64,000 bases of DNA from positions 76,540,003 to 76,604,002 of the forward strand of contig NC_134398.1 of the NCBI RefSeq assembly GCF_050003625.1, read 5' to 3'. Made by a program: the position numbers and the translations under genes. Shown piece by piece: positions 11,237-24,200 of the stretch. Below the pieces are notes generated by a model. That model worked only from the letters and a program-made list of their open reading frames with translations. It ran no database searches and was not told the DNA's origin. Numbering within the stretch: position 1 is the stretch's first letter; each line of letters starts with the position of its first letter. Source of the stretch: Haematobia irritans (lineage: Eukaryota > Arthropoda > Insecta > Diptera > Muscidae).

Positions 11237-12885
11237 AAGTGGACTTTCGGCTGCGATGTCTTTCTTGCTGGGTTTCTTATTTTCTTGTTTTGCCGAAATA
11301 ATTTTCTCAGAATGGGATCTTTACGTTGCTCTGTTGACCAGTCTGTGCCAGATTCGATGTGTAACTGCCTGACATTTACAACTGTCTCCTTTGGTTCAGC
11401 CTTCGAGTAGCGTCTGTTTTCTACATTGCAATGCCGTCGTGTCAAGGCTTGATCAATAACTTGTTTGCCACCTTTTCTATTATCCGCAAAATTTGAATTT
11501 GAGTCGCTTGGCTTTGTGGTCGCCTTCTTCTGATTATTGTTTAATGGAGATGGCGAGATTGACCCCGACGTTTTACGCCACGCTTTACATTCCCGGGAAA
11601 GATGTCCAGCCTTATCACAGTTATAGCATTTCATTCTAGATTTATTTGCTTGCTGCTTCATTTCTTGCATTATCTGCTTTAGAGCCTCTTTTACCAATTC
11701 AATGACCGATTTCGATTCTTCACACTCGGTCTCTACTCTGCGTACTTTGTGAATTTGAGGCCGTGCCAGCAATCTAGCAGTCTCTTGTACAAGTGCAAAT
11801 GTTACTGTTTCTGTGAATGTAGCTTTTTGTGCGGCATATGTTGCACATTTTATCTCAGGATCTCGAATGCCATTCACAAAAGTCTCAATCTTGATACGAT
11901 CTATAAGAGGATGATTCTCTCCAGGGTATACCAAAAGCACTAGCCGCTCAACTTCTGTTGCGAAGTCTTGTAGGGTCTCGTTAGATTTCTGGACTCTACC
12001 TCTTAATTCCATTCTAAAGATGTCTTGCTTGTGCTCTCCACCATACTTGCGTTGAAGCGCCGCTATTACTTCATTATAGTTATTTCTAGAAGCAGCGGGA
12101 ATGCTTTGTATCACATCAGCAGCATTGCCCTTTAATGCCAATAGAAGTTCAATTGCTTTATCATCGTCATTCCACAAATTTCTAGAAGCAACCATTTCGA
12201 ATTGGAATTTGAAGACATCAAATGACGTTGAGCCATCGAAAACAGGAGTTTTGATTTTTGAGCCCTCGATGACGCGCACTGGACCACCTTTAATTTCCAG
12301 CTCTGACATTTTTTTCTCGATGTGCAGAAACTTCTCATCATGAACCATAATTTTCTCATCCACGGAAAGAACTTTCTTATCCAATTCCACAATTTGATTT
12401 TCTATATGGTCCACACGTTTCTCCATGCCTTCAGAAATTTGTTGTAATTTTTCGTTGACCATTCTAGAATTTTCGTCGAATTTTTCTTCCAATTTTCTAG
12501 AATTTTCTTCCATTTTTCTAGAATTTGCTTCCATTTGTAGGGCATTTTCTTTCAGCAATTTTCTAGAATTTTCTTCCATTTTTCTAGAATTTTCTTCCAT
12601 TTTTCTAGAATTTTCTTCCATCATTTTGCTCAAAGCATTGAGCATTGATGTGTAATCCACAACATTCGAAGCCACAGATGGAGTTTCTACACTGCTTGTA
12701 TTGACGAGTATTGATTCATCAATGTCTTCCTTATAATCAAACTCATGCGTCGCAATGTCCATATTACGCCGTTCAAACTCTTCCAGTAGACGCTTTTGAA
12801 GCTGGGCCTTATTGCCTGTTGTCGGCAGCTCCAGTTTGCTCAATTCCTTTTTTAAGTCTTCCACTCGAAGCTCATTAAACTTCAT
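11233..12885 (-). CDS. Gypsy Gag with SAP domain and zinc knuckle, fused to a pol remnant
   Basis: 550 codons. Residues 4-38 form a SAP-like helix-turn-helix (LRVEDLKKELSKLELPTTG). Residues 91-140 are a coiled coil built on a seven-residue repeat (MEENSRK), encoded by 21-bp repeats. The capsid region follows at about 200-380 and the zinc knuckle CYNCDKAGHLSREC at 420-433. After about residue 500 the sequence changes to the pol segment normally found just before integrase (NVRQLHIESGTDWSTEQ), so the in-frame join marks the deletion. Gag would assemble particles; intact coding suggests it may still be made. Confidence 0.88.
   Translation of the reverse strand: MKFNELRVEDLKKELSKLELPTTGNKAQLQKRLLEEFERRNMDIATHEFDYKEDIDESILVNTSSVETPSVASNVVDYTSMLNALSKMMEENSRKMEENSRKMEENSRKLLKENALQMEANSRKMEENSRKLEEKFDENSRMVNEKLQQISEGMEKRVDHIENQIVELDKKVLSVDEKIMVHDEKFLHIEKKMSELEIKGGPVRVIEGSKIKTPVFDGSTSFDVFKFQFEMVASRNLWNDDDKAIELLLALKGNAADVIQSIPAASRNNYNEVIAALQRKYGGEHKQDIFRMELRGRVQKSNETLQDFATEVERLVLLVYPGENHPLIDRIKIETFVNGIRDPEIKCATYAAQKATFTETVTFALVQETARLLARPQIHKVRRVETECEESKSVIELVKEALKQIMQEMKQQANKSRMKCYNCDKAGHLSRECKAWRKTSGSISPSPLNNNQKKATTKPSDSNSNFADNRKGGKQVIDQALTRRHCNVENRRYSKAEPKETVVNVRQLHIESGTDWSTEQRKDPILRKLFRQNKKIRNPARKTSQPKVHL
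12480..12625. repeat. 21-bp minisatellite inside gag
   Basis: Plus-strand ttttctagaattttcttcca units, several adjacent and nearly identical, encode the MEENSRK repeats on the minus strand. Replication slippage probably alters coil length between copies. Confidence 0.85.
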
Positions 12886-12908
12886 TGTAGATTTTTTTTT
12901 TTCGTTAT

Positions 12909-12926
12909 CCCACTTCTGACACCAAT
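12909..12926 (-). promoter_or_regulatory. Gypsy primer-binding site
   Basis: Minus-strand TGGTGTCAGAAGTGGG starts two bases inside the 5' LTR. It is complementary to a tRNA 3' end with CCA (CCCACTTCTGACACCA); from memory this fits a Leu tRNA, not verified. Confidence 0.75.
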
Positions 12927-13529
12927 TGTTACGTTTTTATATTTAGGCGTTTTTAATTACCCGACAATTAAAACACAGTTCTTTTAAATAACGACAATCT
13001 ACAATTTATTTACTATGACTTCACACTTTACAATTCGTTCACACTGAAGTTATTCGTTTGACGCTTTAATTAAGACTCACCCGCAAGCAGCATGCGAGCG
13101 CTTTTATATATGACGGTGTGGCAATACGAGAACATTCTGGTAGCACTACAATATTCTGGCAACGCCAGAACATTCTTAGACAATGCTAGAAGGATCTACG
13201 ACCATTAAGTAATTCGTCTGGTGGCTGCCAAACACATACACACTCACATAGATATATGCTCGCATTACTACAACAACAATGACAATAGACAATGAGATGA
13301 AATGAGAAAGCAAAATAACAAAGCAAAGGGGTTGTTATTCTATGAGAGAGTAAGAACTAACATTTCGGTAAGCAAACAAAAGAACATAAAAGAAATTCAG
13401 GAAAATACTAGAAAATGAATAGATGATTCCAACAAGTGATAGCGAAATTTTATCGTTACAATTTTAAATTTTAAATTAACGGAAACTAATTTAAATAAAC
13501 TTATATCTATAATTATCAAATTCGTAACA
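12927..13529 (-). repeat. Gypsy 5' LTR
   Basis: 603 bp, TGTTACG...CGTAACA; promoter and RNA start of the element. Followed by a (TA)5 stub of the insertion target. Confidence 0.95.
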
Positions 13530-13539
13530 ATATATATAT

Positions 13540-15592
<2,053 letters not shown>

Positions 15593-15597
15593 TATAT

Positions 15598-16027
15598 ACC
15601 CTGCCAGCATTTCAAAGTTCCATTTCAACCTCATCGTTACCACAGCCTCGTAAATGTCACTTCAACCATCAAAAAGTACATGCAAGTAATTTGCCATCCC
15701 TACTGTTAAAAAAGCCATTTTTTTTGTGAAACGCCAAGCGCAACCAGCTTGTTATATTTTAATTAAATAAAAACGAAAATAAAGTTCTGAAAACATAGAT
15801 TATACGCTTAAAATTGTGAAAGGTATATTGGTGAACAATTTGGTGATTTTTCAAATGGAATAAAGTGATTGTTTTTCAGATATTTTACAGACACGCTGCC
15901 TCCATGGAATTAAAACACTGGTTGATAGACGCAGCAACATGTAACTCGCTACTTGTAACTCAACATCATCATTAATGCCAAAAATTATGTTAAATGTAAT
16001 GTGATAGTGGTATAAATGTTATATTTT
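15598..16027 (+). mobile_element. ACCCTGCCA-ended element, copy D, cut by assembly gap
   Basis: Begins ACCCTGCCAGCATTTCAAAG like copy A and follows it for about 430 bases until the N run. Confidence 0.75.
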
Positions 16028-16127
16028 NNNNNNNNNNNNNNNNNNNNNNNNNNNNNNNNNNNNNNNNNNNNNNNNNNNNNNNNNNNNNNNNNNNNNNNNN
16101 NNNNNNNNNNNNNNNNNNNNNNNNNNN
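16028..16127. other. Assembly gap (100 N)
   Basis: Exactly 100 N, a placeholder of unknown true length. The TA repeat that follows probably stopped the assembly. Confidence 1.
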
Positions 16128-16213
<86 letters not shown>

Positions 16214-16225
16214 ATATATATATAA
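16128..16225. repeat. (TA)n tract after the gap
   Basis: TA repeat with a few AA/TT slips, running into a truncated LTR. Confidence 0.95.
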
Positions 16226-16795
16226 TTACCCGACAATTAAAACACAGTTCCTTTAAATAACGACAATCTACAATTTATTTACTATGACTTCACACTTTAC
16301 AATTCGTCACACTGAAGTTATTCGTTTGACGCTTTAATTAAGACTGACTCGTTAGCAGCATGCGAGCGCTTTTATATATGACGGTGTGGCAATACGAGAA
16401 CATTCTGGTAGCACTACAACATTCTGGCAAAGCCAGAACATTCTTAGACAATGCTAGAAGGATCTACGATCATTAAGTTATTCGTCTGGTGGCTGCCAAA
16501 CACATACACACTCACATAGATATATGCTCGCTTACTACAACAACAATGACAATAGACAATGAGATGAAATGAGAATGCAGAATAACAAAGCAAAGGGGTT
16601 GCTATTCTATGAGAGAGTAAGAACTAACATTTCAGTAAGCAAACAAAAGAACATAAAAGAAATTCAGGAAAATACTAGAAAATGAATAGATGATTCCAAC
16701 AAGTGATAGCGAAATTTTATCGTTACAATTTGAAATTTTAAATTAACGGAAACTAATTTAATAAACTTATATCTATAATTATCAAATTTGTAACA
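16226..16795 (-). repeat. Solo or truncated LTR of the same gypsy family
   Basis: Matches the 603-bp LTRs from AATTACCCGACAATTAAAAC to ...CAAATTTGTAACA, with several more substitutions and small deletions, so it is older. The first 30-odd bases are replaced by TA repeat. No internal gypsy sequence follows; TA repeat continues at 16796. Confidence 0.88.
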
Positions 16796-16802
16796 ATATA
16801 TA

Positions 16803-18434
16803 TATATTGATAGTCTCACAGCCGATGAATTTGGAAAGTGACACTTCTTCCATTCACAATGGCAAATTATTGTGCTAATTTATCACTTATTCCGGACGAC
16901 AGTGCTCGTGTCCACATATCCATATATTGTGCACCATATAAATTAAGTCCGAAGGCATAATCGATACTGCTGCATGTTTATGGGATCGATAACACATTTG
17001 CCAATTATTTATGCGCTTTACAGATTATCAGTTATTCCGGACGACAGTGTTCGTGTCGACCATATTCTTATTTGTGCACATTATAAGTTAAGTCCGAAGG
17101 CATAATCGATACTGCTGCATGTTTATTGGATCGATAACACATTTACCGGTTATTTAGTCATCGACGACAAATCTCTATCGATCCGACACACTGTAAGATT
17201 CTTTTACAAACACCGACATTTCGTCCGGAATAACGATAGTCCTGCAAGAGCATCACAAACACCGACATTCCGTCCGGAATAACTGATAGTCTGTAAAGCG
17301 CATTAACAAGATGTCTATATGCTTCCTCTTTTCCATACCCAACAAACACAAGGATGAGCATTTTTCATAGGTAACGTCATATCATTTTGATAGTGAATCC
17401 CATCATCTACATTAATTCAAATGGCCTTGCAAATTGCTTGCTTTCAACAAATTTCCAATAGGTTTGAAGCCTTAAATGAAATTTAGTTTGAAAAGTTGTT
17501 GGAAATATGTTGAGAAAATGTTGCAAACGTGTTGAATTCTACTGTTGAGGGTAATGTCTGTTTTTTGTTGAGAACGCGATTTTCTCAACTATTTCTCTAA
17601 TAACATTCTAATCTAATTCTTTGAAAAAATGTTTGAAAGCGTATTGAATATAAGTATTTCTCCAAGGCTTGTGTTTATTGGGTAGGCTCATGAAATAACG
17701 AACGTGTGTGAACCTAAAGTCGTGCACTTTTACCTAACCCAACAAACACAAGGATGAAATTTTTCGTAGGTAACGCCATATCAATTTGATGGTAAATCCC
17801 CAGAGAAATAGTTACTAATTTGTCGAATTCTACTGTTGAGAAACGCGATTTTCTCAACAATTTCCCAAATTGAATTCTAAGCTAATTCTTTGAAAAAATG
17901 TTTGAAAGCGTATTGGAATATAAGCATTTCTCCAATGCTTTGTTTATTGGGAATGCGCTTTAGAGACTATCAGTTATTCCGGACGGAATGTCGTTGTTTG
18001 TCTTATGCGCTTTACAGACTATCAGTTATTCCGGACGACAGTGATCGTGTCGAACATATCCCATATATTGTGCACATTATAAGTTAAGTCCGAAGGCATA
18101 ATCGATACTGCTGCATGTTTATGGGATCGATAACACATTTACCGATTATTTAGTCATCGCCGACAAGTCGTATCGACACGACACACTGCAAGATTCTTTA
18201 CAAACACCGACATTCCGTCCGGAATAACTGATAATCTGTAAAGTGCATTACAGTGTGTCGGATCGATACGACTTGTCGGCGATGACTAAATAATGGGTTA
18301 ATTTTTTGTCGATCCCATAAACATGCAGCAGTATCGATTATGCCTTCGGACTTAACTTATAATGTGCACAATATATGGGATATGTTCGACACGAGCACTG
18401 TCGTCCGGAATAACTGATAGTCTGTAAAGAGCAT
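16803..18434. repeat. Cluster of ATGCGCTTTACAG-ended MITE copies
   Basis: Family ends are ATGCGCTTTACAGACTATCA (left) and its complement (right), followed inward by TTATTCCGGACG. Copies: partial 16803-17010; complete 17011-17303; a short start at 17953; complete 18005-18248; inverted partial 18252-18434. The interior is conserved (ttaagtccgaaggcataatc, catgtttatgggatcgat). No protein is encoded. Head-to-tail and inverted packing suggests repeated insertion into itself or local rearrangement. Confidence 0.75.
17336..17952. repeat. Two copies of a TACCCAACAAACACAAG-ended MITE
   Basis: Copy 1 at 17336-17684 has inverted ends TACCCAACAAACACAAG and CTTGTGTTTATTGGGTA; copy 2 at 17737-17952 is shorter and more diverged. 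Both hold gaattctactgttgag and gaaaaaatgtttgaaagcgt. They separate the first and second complete copies of the ATGCGCTTTACAG family. Confidence 0.7.
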
Positions 18435-18778
18435 AAGCAAGAACAAGTCTTTGGGTTTAAAATTGTTGCGCCGTTGAAAAATAACTCCCAGCTGCATACT
18501 CTTATTGTTGTGATATCGTCAATTTTATTTCGCAAAAATCACAATTGGAATAGGAATATAATTTATTTTTTCATAGAAATTTTTGGGAGCATCATATAAA
18601 ATGAATTGTAATCAGATATATAACAAAAAATGTTACAGAGAAAACAATGTGTAGATAAATTCAGAAAGTGAATACAATAAGAAAAAGTGCCAACATATTT
18701 ATATTAGACATTAAAAAAACCGCACATACTTTTTAAAATTACAGTGCTTCACAGATCTGAAAGGAGCTCTACCTCGCA
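18435..18778. other. 5' flank of the TMEM184 gene
   Basis: No coding or repeat signal recognised. The immediate upstream sequence (ctacctcgca before ATG) is probably 5' UTR. Confidence 0.4.
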
Positions 18779-19412
18779 ATGTGTCAAAATTATTCTCTTA
18801 GGAGATTTTGCGAGGAATGGAGGATTTGGATAAGACCCTTGCTTATTGTTACTTACGGAATCTTTGCCATAATCGTGGTACCATTGCTCATATTGAACTC
18901 ATTGAAAGATGGCTTTGAACGTATAGATCAATTGATATTAATTGGTGGTTTATTTGTTCTGTCTGCTGTGCCAGTTAGTATATGGCACATTATTCAGCAT
19001 GTTATTCATTTCACAAAACCGATTTTGCAGAAACATATAATACGTATATTGTGGATGGTGCCCATATATGCACTAAACGCGGTAAGAATTACAAGTTTAC
19101 AAACAAATCGAAGCATAATATATTTTTCTTCTAGTGGATCGGATTGTTTTTTCCAAAGCATTCTATATATGTTGATTCACTTCGTGAATGCTACGAAGCT
19201 TATGTCATATATAATTTTATGGTTTATTTACTAAATTATTTAAATTTGGGCATGGATTTGGAAGCATCAATGGAGTATAAACCCCAAGTACACCACTTCT
19301 TTCCTCTGTGCTGCATGCGTCCTTGGGTTATGGGCCGAGAATTCATACTTAACTGCAAACACGGAATCCTACAATATACTGTCGTAAGGCCTATAACAAC
19401 TTTTATTTCTGT
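18779..19412 (+). CDS. TMEM184-family transmembrane protein (first two coding exons)
   Basis: Exon 1 is 18779-19081 (101 codons from MCQNYSLRRFCEEW), intron 19082-19134 (GTAAGA...TTCTAG, 53 bases), exon 2 19135-19412 ending in phase 2 at donor GTAAGT. The family is a seven-helix membrane protein (OST-alpha/TMEM184 fold). Diagnostic stretches are LIGGLFVLSAVPVSIWHIIQ, KHIIRILWMVPIY, DSLRECYEAYVIYNFM and LQYTVVRPITTF. Drosophila CG5850 is, from memory, the closest relative. The C-terminal helices are not found downstream in this window; the intron after 19412 would have to span the LINE block and more, or the gene is broken. Confidence 0.88.
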
Positions 19413-20341
19413 GTAAGTTGTTTGTTTTAGATATACATATAAATGTTGTGAATATGAGGGTTTTCAGGTTCTCGTTTTAGACACTTAAGTAAGAAAATTC
19501 AAGTACAAAACATAGCGTATGGCAAGTATGTTATACGCAGGCAATGTTGCATTCTCATTCATGTTGTGTTAGGATATAGTTGCTGTCTGATACTTCAGGC
19601 TCACTTAGATAATCAGTCGTTTGGGAGACAGCACAAAATAGAAAGGTACATTCATTTCTGTAATGTGGCATTCTAGGTGGTGTCGCGAAACGATTTTGTT
19701 ATATTGACAAGTTAACAGATACTATGGAACAAATTCATGGTGTTGTGGTGCTGTCGGTGTTATATTTGGTAAAGATGATGATATATGAAGCGCGTGTAGC
19801 GATTTGAACCCAGGTGTTCGATTAGCCACTCATCTGGCTTATATTCCGCAATCTCCTTTGACATCTCAAATCCTTCATTGAGCTTCCCGATCGTTATGGT
19901 CATAAATCACAGTTCCATACATTACCGTTTACTTTAATTAGTCGCCCAATCCCACTTTGGACATTTATTTGAGACAAGTATCAAATCTCATCATTAAATT
20001 TTAATGTGTACCAAATATTTCATTTCATTTATTTCACACTGCCTTTAGCTCAACGGCCAAAAAATTATATTGCAAACCAAATTATCAATAGTTGATATGT
20101 ATAATAACAATAATAAACGTATATGATTTTTATAACAATTTGGGGGTTCCTACTTGTTCTACTAAAAACAAAACTACTTCTTAAAAGGGGTGGCTAACCA
20201 AATCCCTTAAAAAAGAGGTATCAATTTGACATCAACCAGAGAAACAAATGGGAAGCTCAAAACTGATTATACAAAACGAGAAACATGACCATAGTGACGA
20301 AGTCTATATACATAGCAAAAAATAACATGTATAAATTATTA
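19413..20341. other. No gene recognised
   Basis: Presumed intron or 3' flank of TMEM184. Near 19800-19850 the minus strand reads CCTGGGTTCAAATCGCTA, a tRNA T-arm/B-box-like sequence without a full cloverleaf, possibly a decayed SINE. Confidence 0.4.
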
Positions 20342-20842
20342 TTGGGTCTTATATGCTAATTTCTTATGGATATTACATACGAGAATCATTTCTCCCAAGT
20401 TGAATCAACACCACTGTATATCATCTTCTCATATAGCTACAATCCCTTAATCTTTTTTTTATACCCTTCACCACTACTGTGGTACAGGGTATAATAAGTT
20501 TGTGCATTTGTATGTAACGCCAAGAAATAGTGTTCATAGACACATCTTTTAGTATACCGATCGGCTTAGAATTAACTTCCGAGTCGATTTAGCGATGTCC
20601 GTCTGTCTGTCTGTCTGTCCGTCCGTCTGTCTGTATATGTAATTTTGTGCACAAAGTACAGCTCGAAATTTAAGTCCGATCGTCCTCAAATTTGGCATAG
20701 GGGCGTTTCTTGGGACAGAGACAATCGCTATTGGTTTTGGAAAAATTCGGTTCAGATTTAGATATAGCTGCCATATATATTTATCCCCGATTTGGTCATA
20801 GTTAGCGTGTTTATCAACCGATTTTCTTGAAATACCGTACAT
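20342..20842. repeat. 501-bp direct repeat, copy 1
   Basis: Identical by eye to 24924-25424 over all 501 bases, with constant offset 4582. It contains about 120 bases of unique flank plus the first 382 bases of an R repeat (from ATACCCTTCACC at 20461). Copy 1 stops abruptly after ACCGTACAT, where copy 2 continues through the whole R repeat. Confidence 0.92.
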
Positions 20843-20894
20843 TACAATTACAATTTTAAATGCGAGCTAATTGGACATGAAGATTAAGGAATTG

Positions 20895-21285
20895 GTATTA
20901 TTTATTTATTTATTTATTTCAACTTTATTAGTAACATAGCCTAATAGAGGCCCCTATTCGTTACAAAATATATTATAAAAAAGAAACCTCCAAGAATACC
21001 TTATTCTTAATGATTTGTAATTGATATCTCATGTTATTTTAGTAGTTGTTATCTGGGATTAATAATAAATAAAATCAATTCATTTCATTAAATCGGTAAA
21101 AGTATTAGTACAAATATAATTAAATTCATTATCATCAAGAGTAATTGCCATAAATTATTTAATGTACACAATTGTTAATTATGCCCAATAATTTTTTAAA
21201 TAAATTTTTAAATTTTTAGTTTTAGTTTTATTAATAATTTAATTGTTTTTTTTTATTTTTTTATTTTTTATTAGTTTAATAATTT
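20895..21285 (-). repeat. LINE 3'-end fragment
   Basis: Minus strand ends ...TTGTAACGAATAGGGGCC...GTTACTAATAAAGTTG followed by an (AAAT)n tail at 20895-20921, typical of LINE 3' UTRs. No coding remains. The LINE with the intact ORF2 ends just upstream, so it may have inserted into this fragment. Confidence 0.6.
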
Positions 21286-24200
21286 TATTTATTTATTTAT
21301 TTATTTATTTATTAATCCACAAAGTAATACAAAAGCCCTAGGGCCAAAAAAAACGTATTACATAGCAAAACAAAATACCTGAATTATAGAAAATAATTAA
21401 ATTCAAAAACTTAAAATCTAGATTACCTAAATTACAAAAAAAAAAATTACTTAACCATAGTATATTTGGCTCCCCAGCCATTTATAAATACATTTAAAAA
21501 AATGAACACTAAAATATGCCCAATTATCCATGTTAAAGCAACACAAAAATAGAGAATCATTCAGTATCACCCGAAAAATGCTGCAAAAGCTTACGTCTAA
21601 AAGCATTATTAGAGTGTGTAAAAGTCTGTAATTCAATAGGCAAATAATTCCAACAACGTGCCACACGAATCAGAAAAGATCTATCGAAGGTACTACACCT
21701 ACTCAGAGGAATATCAATATGATTAACCCTTGCAGACCGAATAAAAGAAAATGCATTACACAGTGGTAAAACTACTCCGCACTTAAGCGTCCTATAGAAA
21801 AGATACACTGCGCGAATCTTAACGAAATCCCTGAAAGAACATCCTAACAATTCTCTTACATAACCCGATATATGTTCCCTTCTCCTAACGCCAAAGACAA
21901 ATCTCGCCACAGAATTAACAATACGTCCAAGTAAGTCAATATTGTTAGATGTAGTGCCCGAATAAACCTCGAGTCCATATAGTACCTGCGGCATGAGTAG
22001 CGACCAAGCTATACGATACTTAGCACCAAGTGGCAAATAAATGTTAGTAGAATAAATCCTTCGTAGAACACTCAAAACCTTACGCTGGACAGATTCTATG
22101 TGGGACAAAAAGCGTAGCTGCTCATCTAGAATAACTCCAAGACAACTAAATTGACTAACAAATTCGATAGCAGTCCCATCAATAAATAATCCATAATTGA
22201 AATAACGACTCGAAGAGCAAAATGCGATAGCTTTAGATTTGACCGGATTAACGGCCAACGCATTCACTGCCGACCATTGAAAAATCCGATCGAGGCAAGA
22301 TTGTATATTATCACGCAATAAATCAGGGCAATTCCGTGCAGAACTAAAATGTAAAAATATGTCGTCCGCAAACAAAAACGGGGTACAAAATCTGCTATCC
22401 ACACAATCAGGGAGGTCATTTATATACAAAATGAATAAAAGGGGTCCCAGGACAGTGCCTTGGGGTACACCCGATGATAACCCCAGATTGCTAGACACAG
22501 CACAATTCATCTCTACAAATTGCGACCTACCAGTCAAAAAGGACCATATCAACTTACACGCCGAATTAGAAAAATTAAAGTTATTCCTGAGCTTATTAAT
22601 CATCGTAGTATAACAAATAGAATTAAAAGCTTTGGTTAAGTCCAGGGACACAAGAATAGACAACCTTTTTTCATTCTCACACCTTCTAGCAGTGTCCGTC
22701 AAGTGCACAAGAAGAGATGTAGTATTGTGTCCAGCACGAAAAGCATATTGTGAATTGAAGATTGCGTTTCTAGTTTGCGACAATACTTGGTCCTTTATTA
22801 AGAGCTCCACTATCTTCGAAACTGCCGGGAGTATTGATATGGGCCTCAAATCTTCCGGACCCCTAACTCTGGCCGACTTAGGAATCGGAACAACCCGCGC
22901 TTTCTTCCATAGAATAGGAAACGTCGAAGTAGTAAGTATCGAATTGACTAAATCTAACAAGACAAGGGCGATAAATGGATACACCAACTTCAAGAAGTGA
23001 ATAGGTATCCCATCTGTCCCCATCGCTCCTGATCTTACCTTTTTCAGGGCCAACACAACATCGTATTCATCAACACTTCTAAAAGAAAATAAGCCATCAT
23101 CCCCATCCGAATGATCAAAAGGTAGTTCGTGTGACTCTACGTTATCCAATGGCGTTCGCACAAAATGCTCATTCAAAGTCTCAATATCACAGTCAAAAGC
23201 CACATTAACCGATCTCGAGCATCCAGCCTCCTTAAGCAGTCTCCACATACCCGAGGTGTCCAAGCTGGCAAATAATTTTGCAAAATGTCTCCTTTTCTCC
23301 CTTCTGACTACCGCTTTCGCCCGATTCCTATATTTGCAAAACACCTTCCAGTTATATTCAGATGGATCGGCCAAATACGTAGAAAAAGACAAGTCCCTCA
23401 GCGACCGCGCATAAATAACAGTTCTCAACTTCATCCAACAATCATCAGTCCTTCGTACACATCTTCTAGTCGGCACAAAACCGAACAAGGTGTCAATTAA
23501 AGATGAGAACAAAAAACATTTCGAATCCACATCCTGTTCATCCAAAATATTTGAAAAATTGTAGGAATCACAAAATCTCGCAATCCCATCCCAGTCCATC
23601 CTCCTAAAGTCCCTGTATTCAACATAGTCATCATTGGCTGCCGAATGTAAGGCAAAAGAAGCAAAAACCAGCGCATGGTGGGAAATACCAGGGCATTGCA
23701 CCTGGGAAGAGAAATTTATCAAAGATGGGTTACTGATAAGAAAAAAGTCAATTAGTGATGTTGACTTATGTTGCACATCATAGTGTGTGGGAACTGAATT
23801 GTGACAAATTGACAAATTATTCCTAGCACAAAACGAACGGACTGAAGCCGACTTAGCCAAGTCAAACTGGTTAAGATTAAAGTCTCCCACAACAATGATG
23901 TTGGAATAGTTCAAAAATAGTTCCGAATGAAGATCCTCAAATGAATGTATGTCAGCTGGTGGCGGCAGATACACCACACCAAACAAAACCCTTACGCTCC
24001 CCAAATGTAGCTCAATAAAAACAGACTCCGCAACTGGACTTGAACTTCGGAAAACAACCTTAGTAACAAATTTGCGAGAAATGTATATACCCACACCACC
24101 ACCCCTGCGAGTACCAGACCGATCATTCCTAATAAACCTATAGCCAGGTAACTCAACAGCACAACTCGACACATTCTCATTTAGCCAAGTTTCAGAGATG

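Larger units (their letters stand above)
9417..13529 (-). mobile_element. Young two-LTR gypsy element with PR, RT and RNase H deleted
   Basis: A 4113-bp element, genes on the minus strand, with two 603-bp LTRs that I find to differ at a single base (9630 region, gacaac versus gagaac). Order: 5' LTR, PBS, gag, a short pol remnant, integrase, PPT, 3' LTR. Gag is joined in frame to the pre-integrase part of pol (GTDWSTEQRKDP), so the protease, reverse transcriptase and RNase H are gone. Near-identical LTRs mean recent insertion, so it must have been copied in trans by a complete relative. It is inserted in a TA tract between elements A and B. Confidence 0.93.

Noticed and set aside
12101..12655. 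Plus-strand frame rich in EFSSIF repeats
   Set aside because: Antisense of the 21-bp gag minisatellite.
16803..18434. CRISPR-like spaced repeats
   Set aside because: The repeats are long, inverted-ended and variably spaced in a fly genome; they are MITE copies.
20549..20842. 97-codon minus-strand frame, duplicated at 25131-25424
   Set aside because: Lies in the non-coding head of the R repeat, where CTGTCTGTCTG reads as QTDRQTD; the duplication reflects the 501-bp repeat.
22359..24143. Plus-strand frames of 60-122 codons across the LINE
   Set aside because: They are antisense to the intact 943-codon ORF2 and show no family signature.
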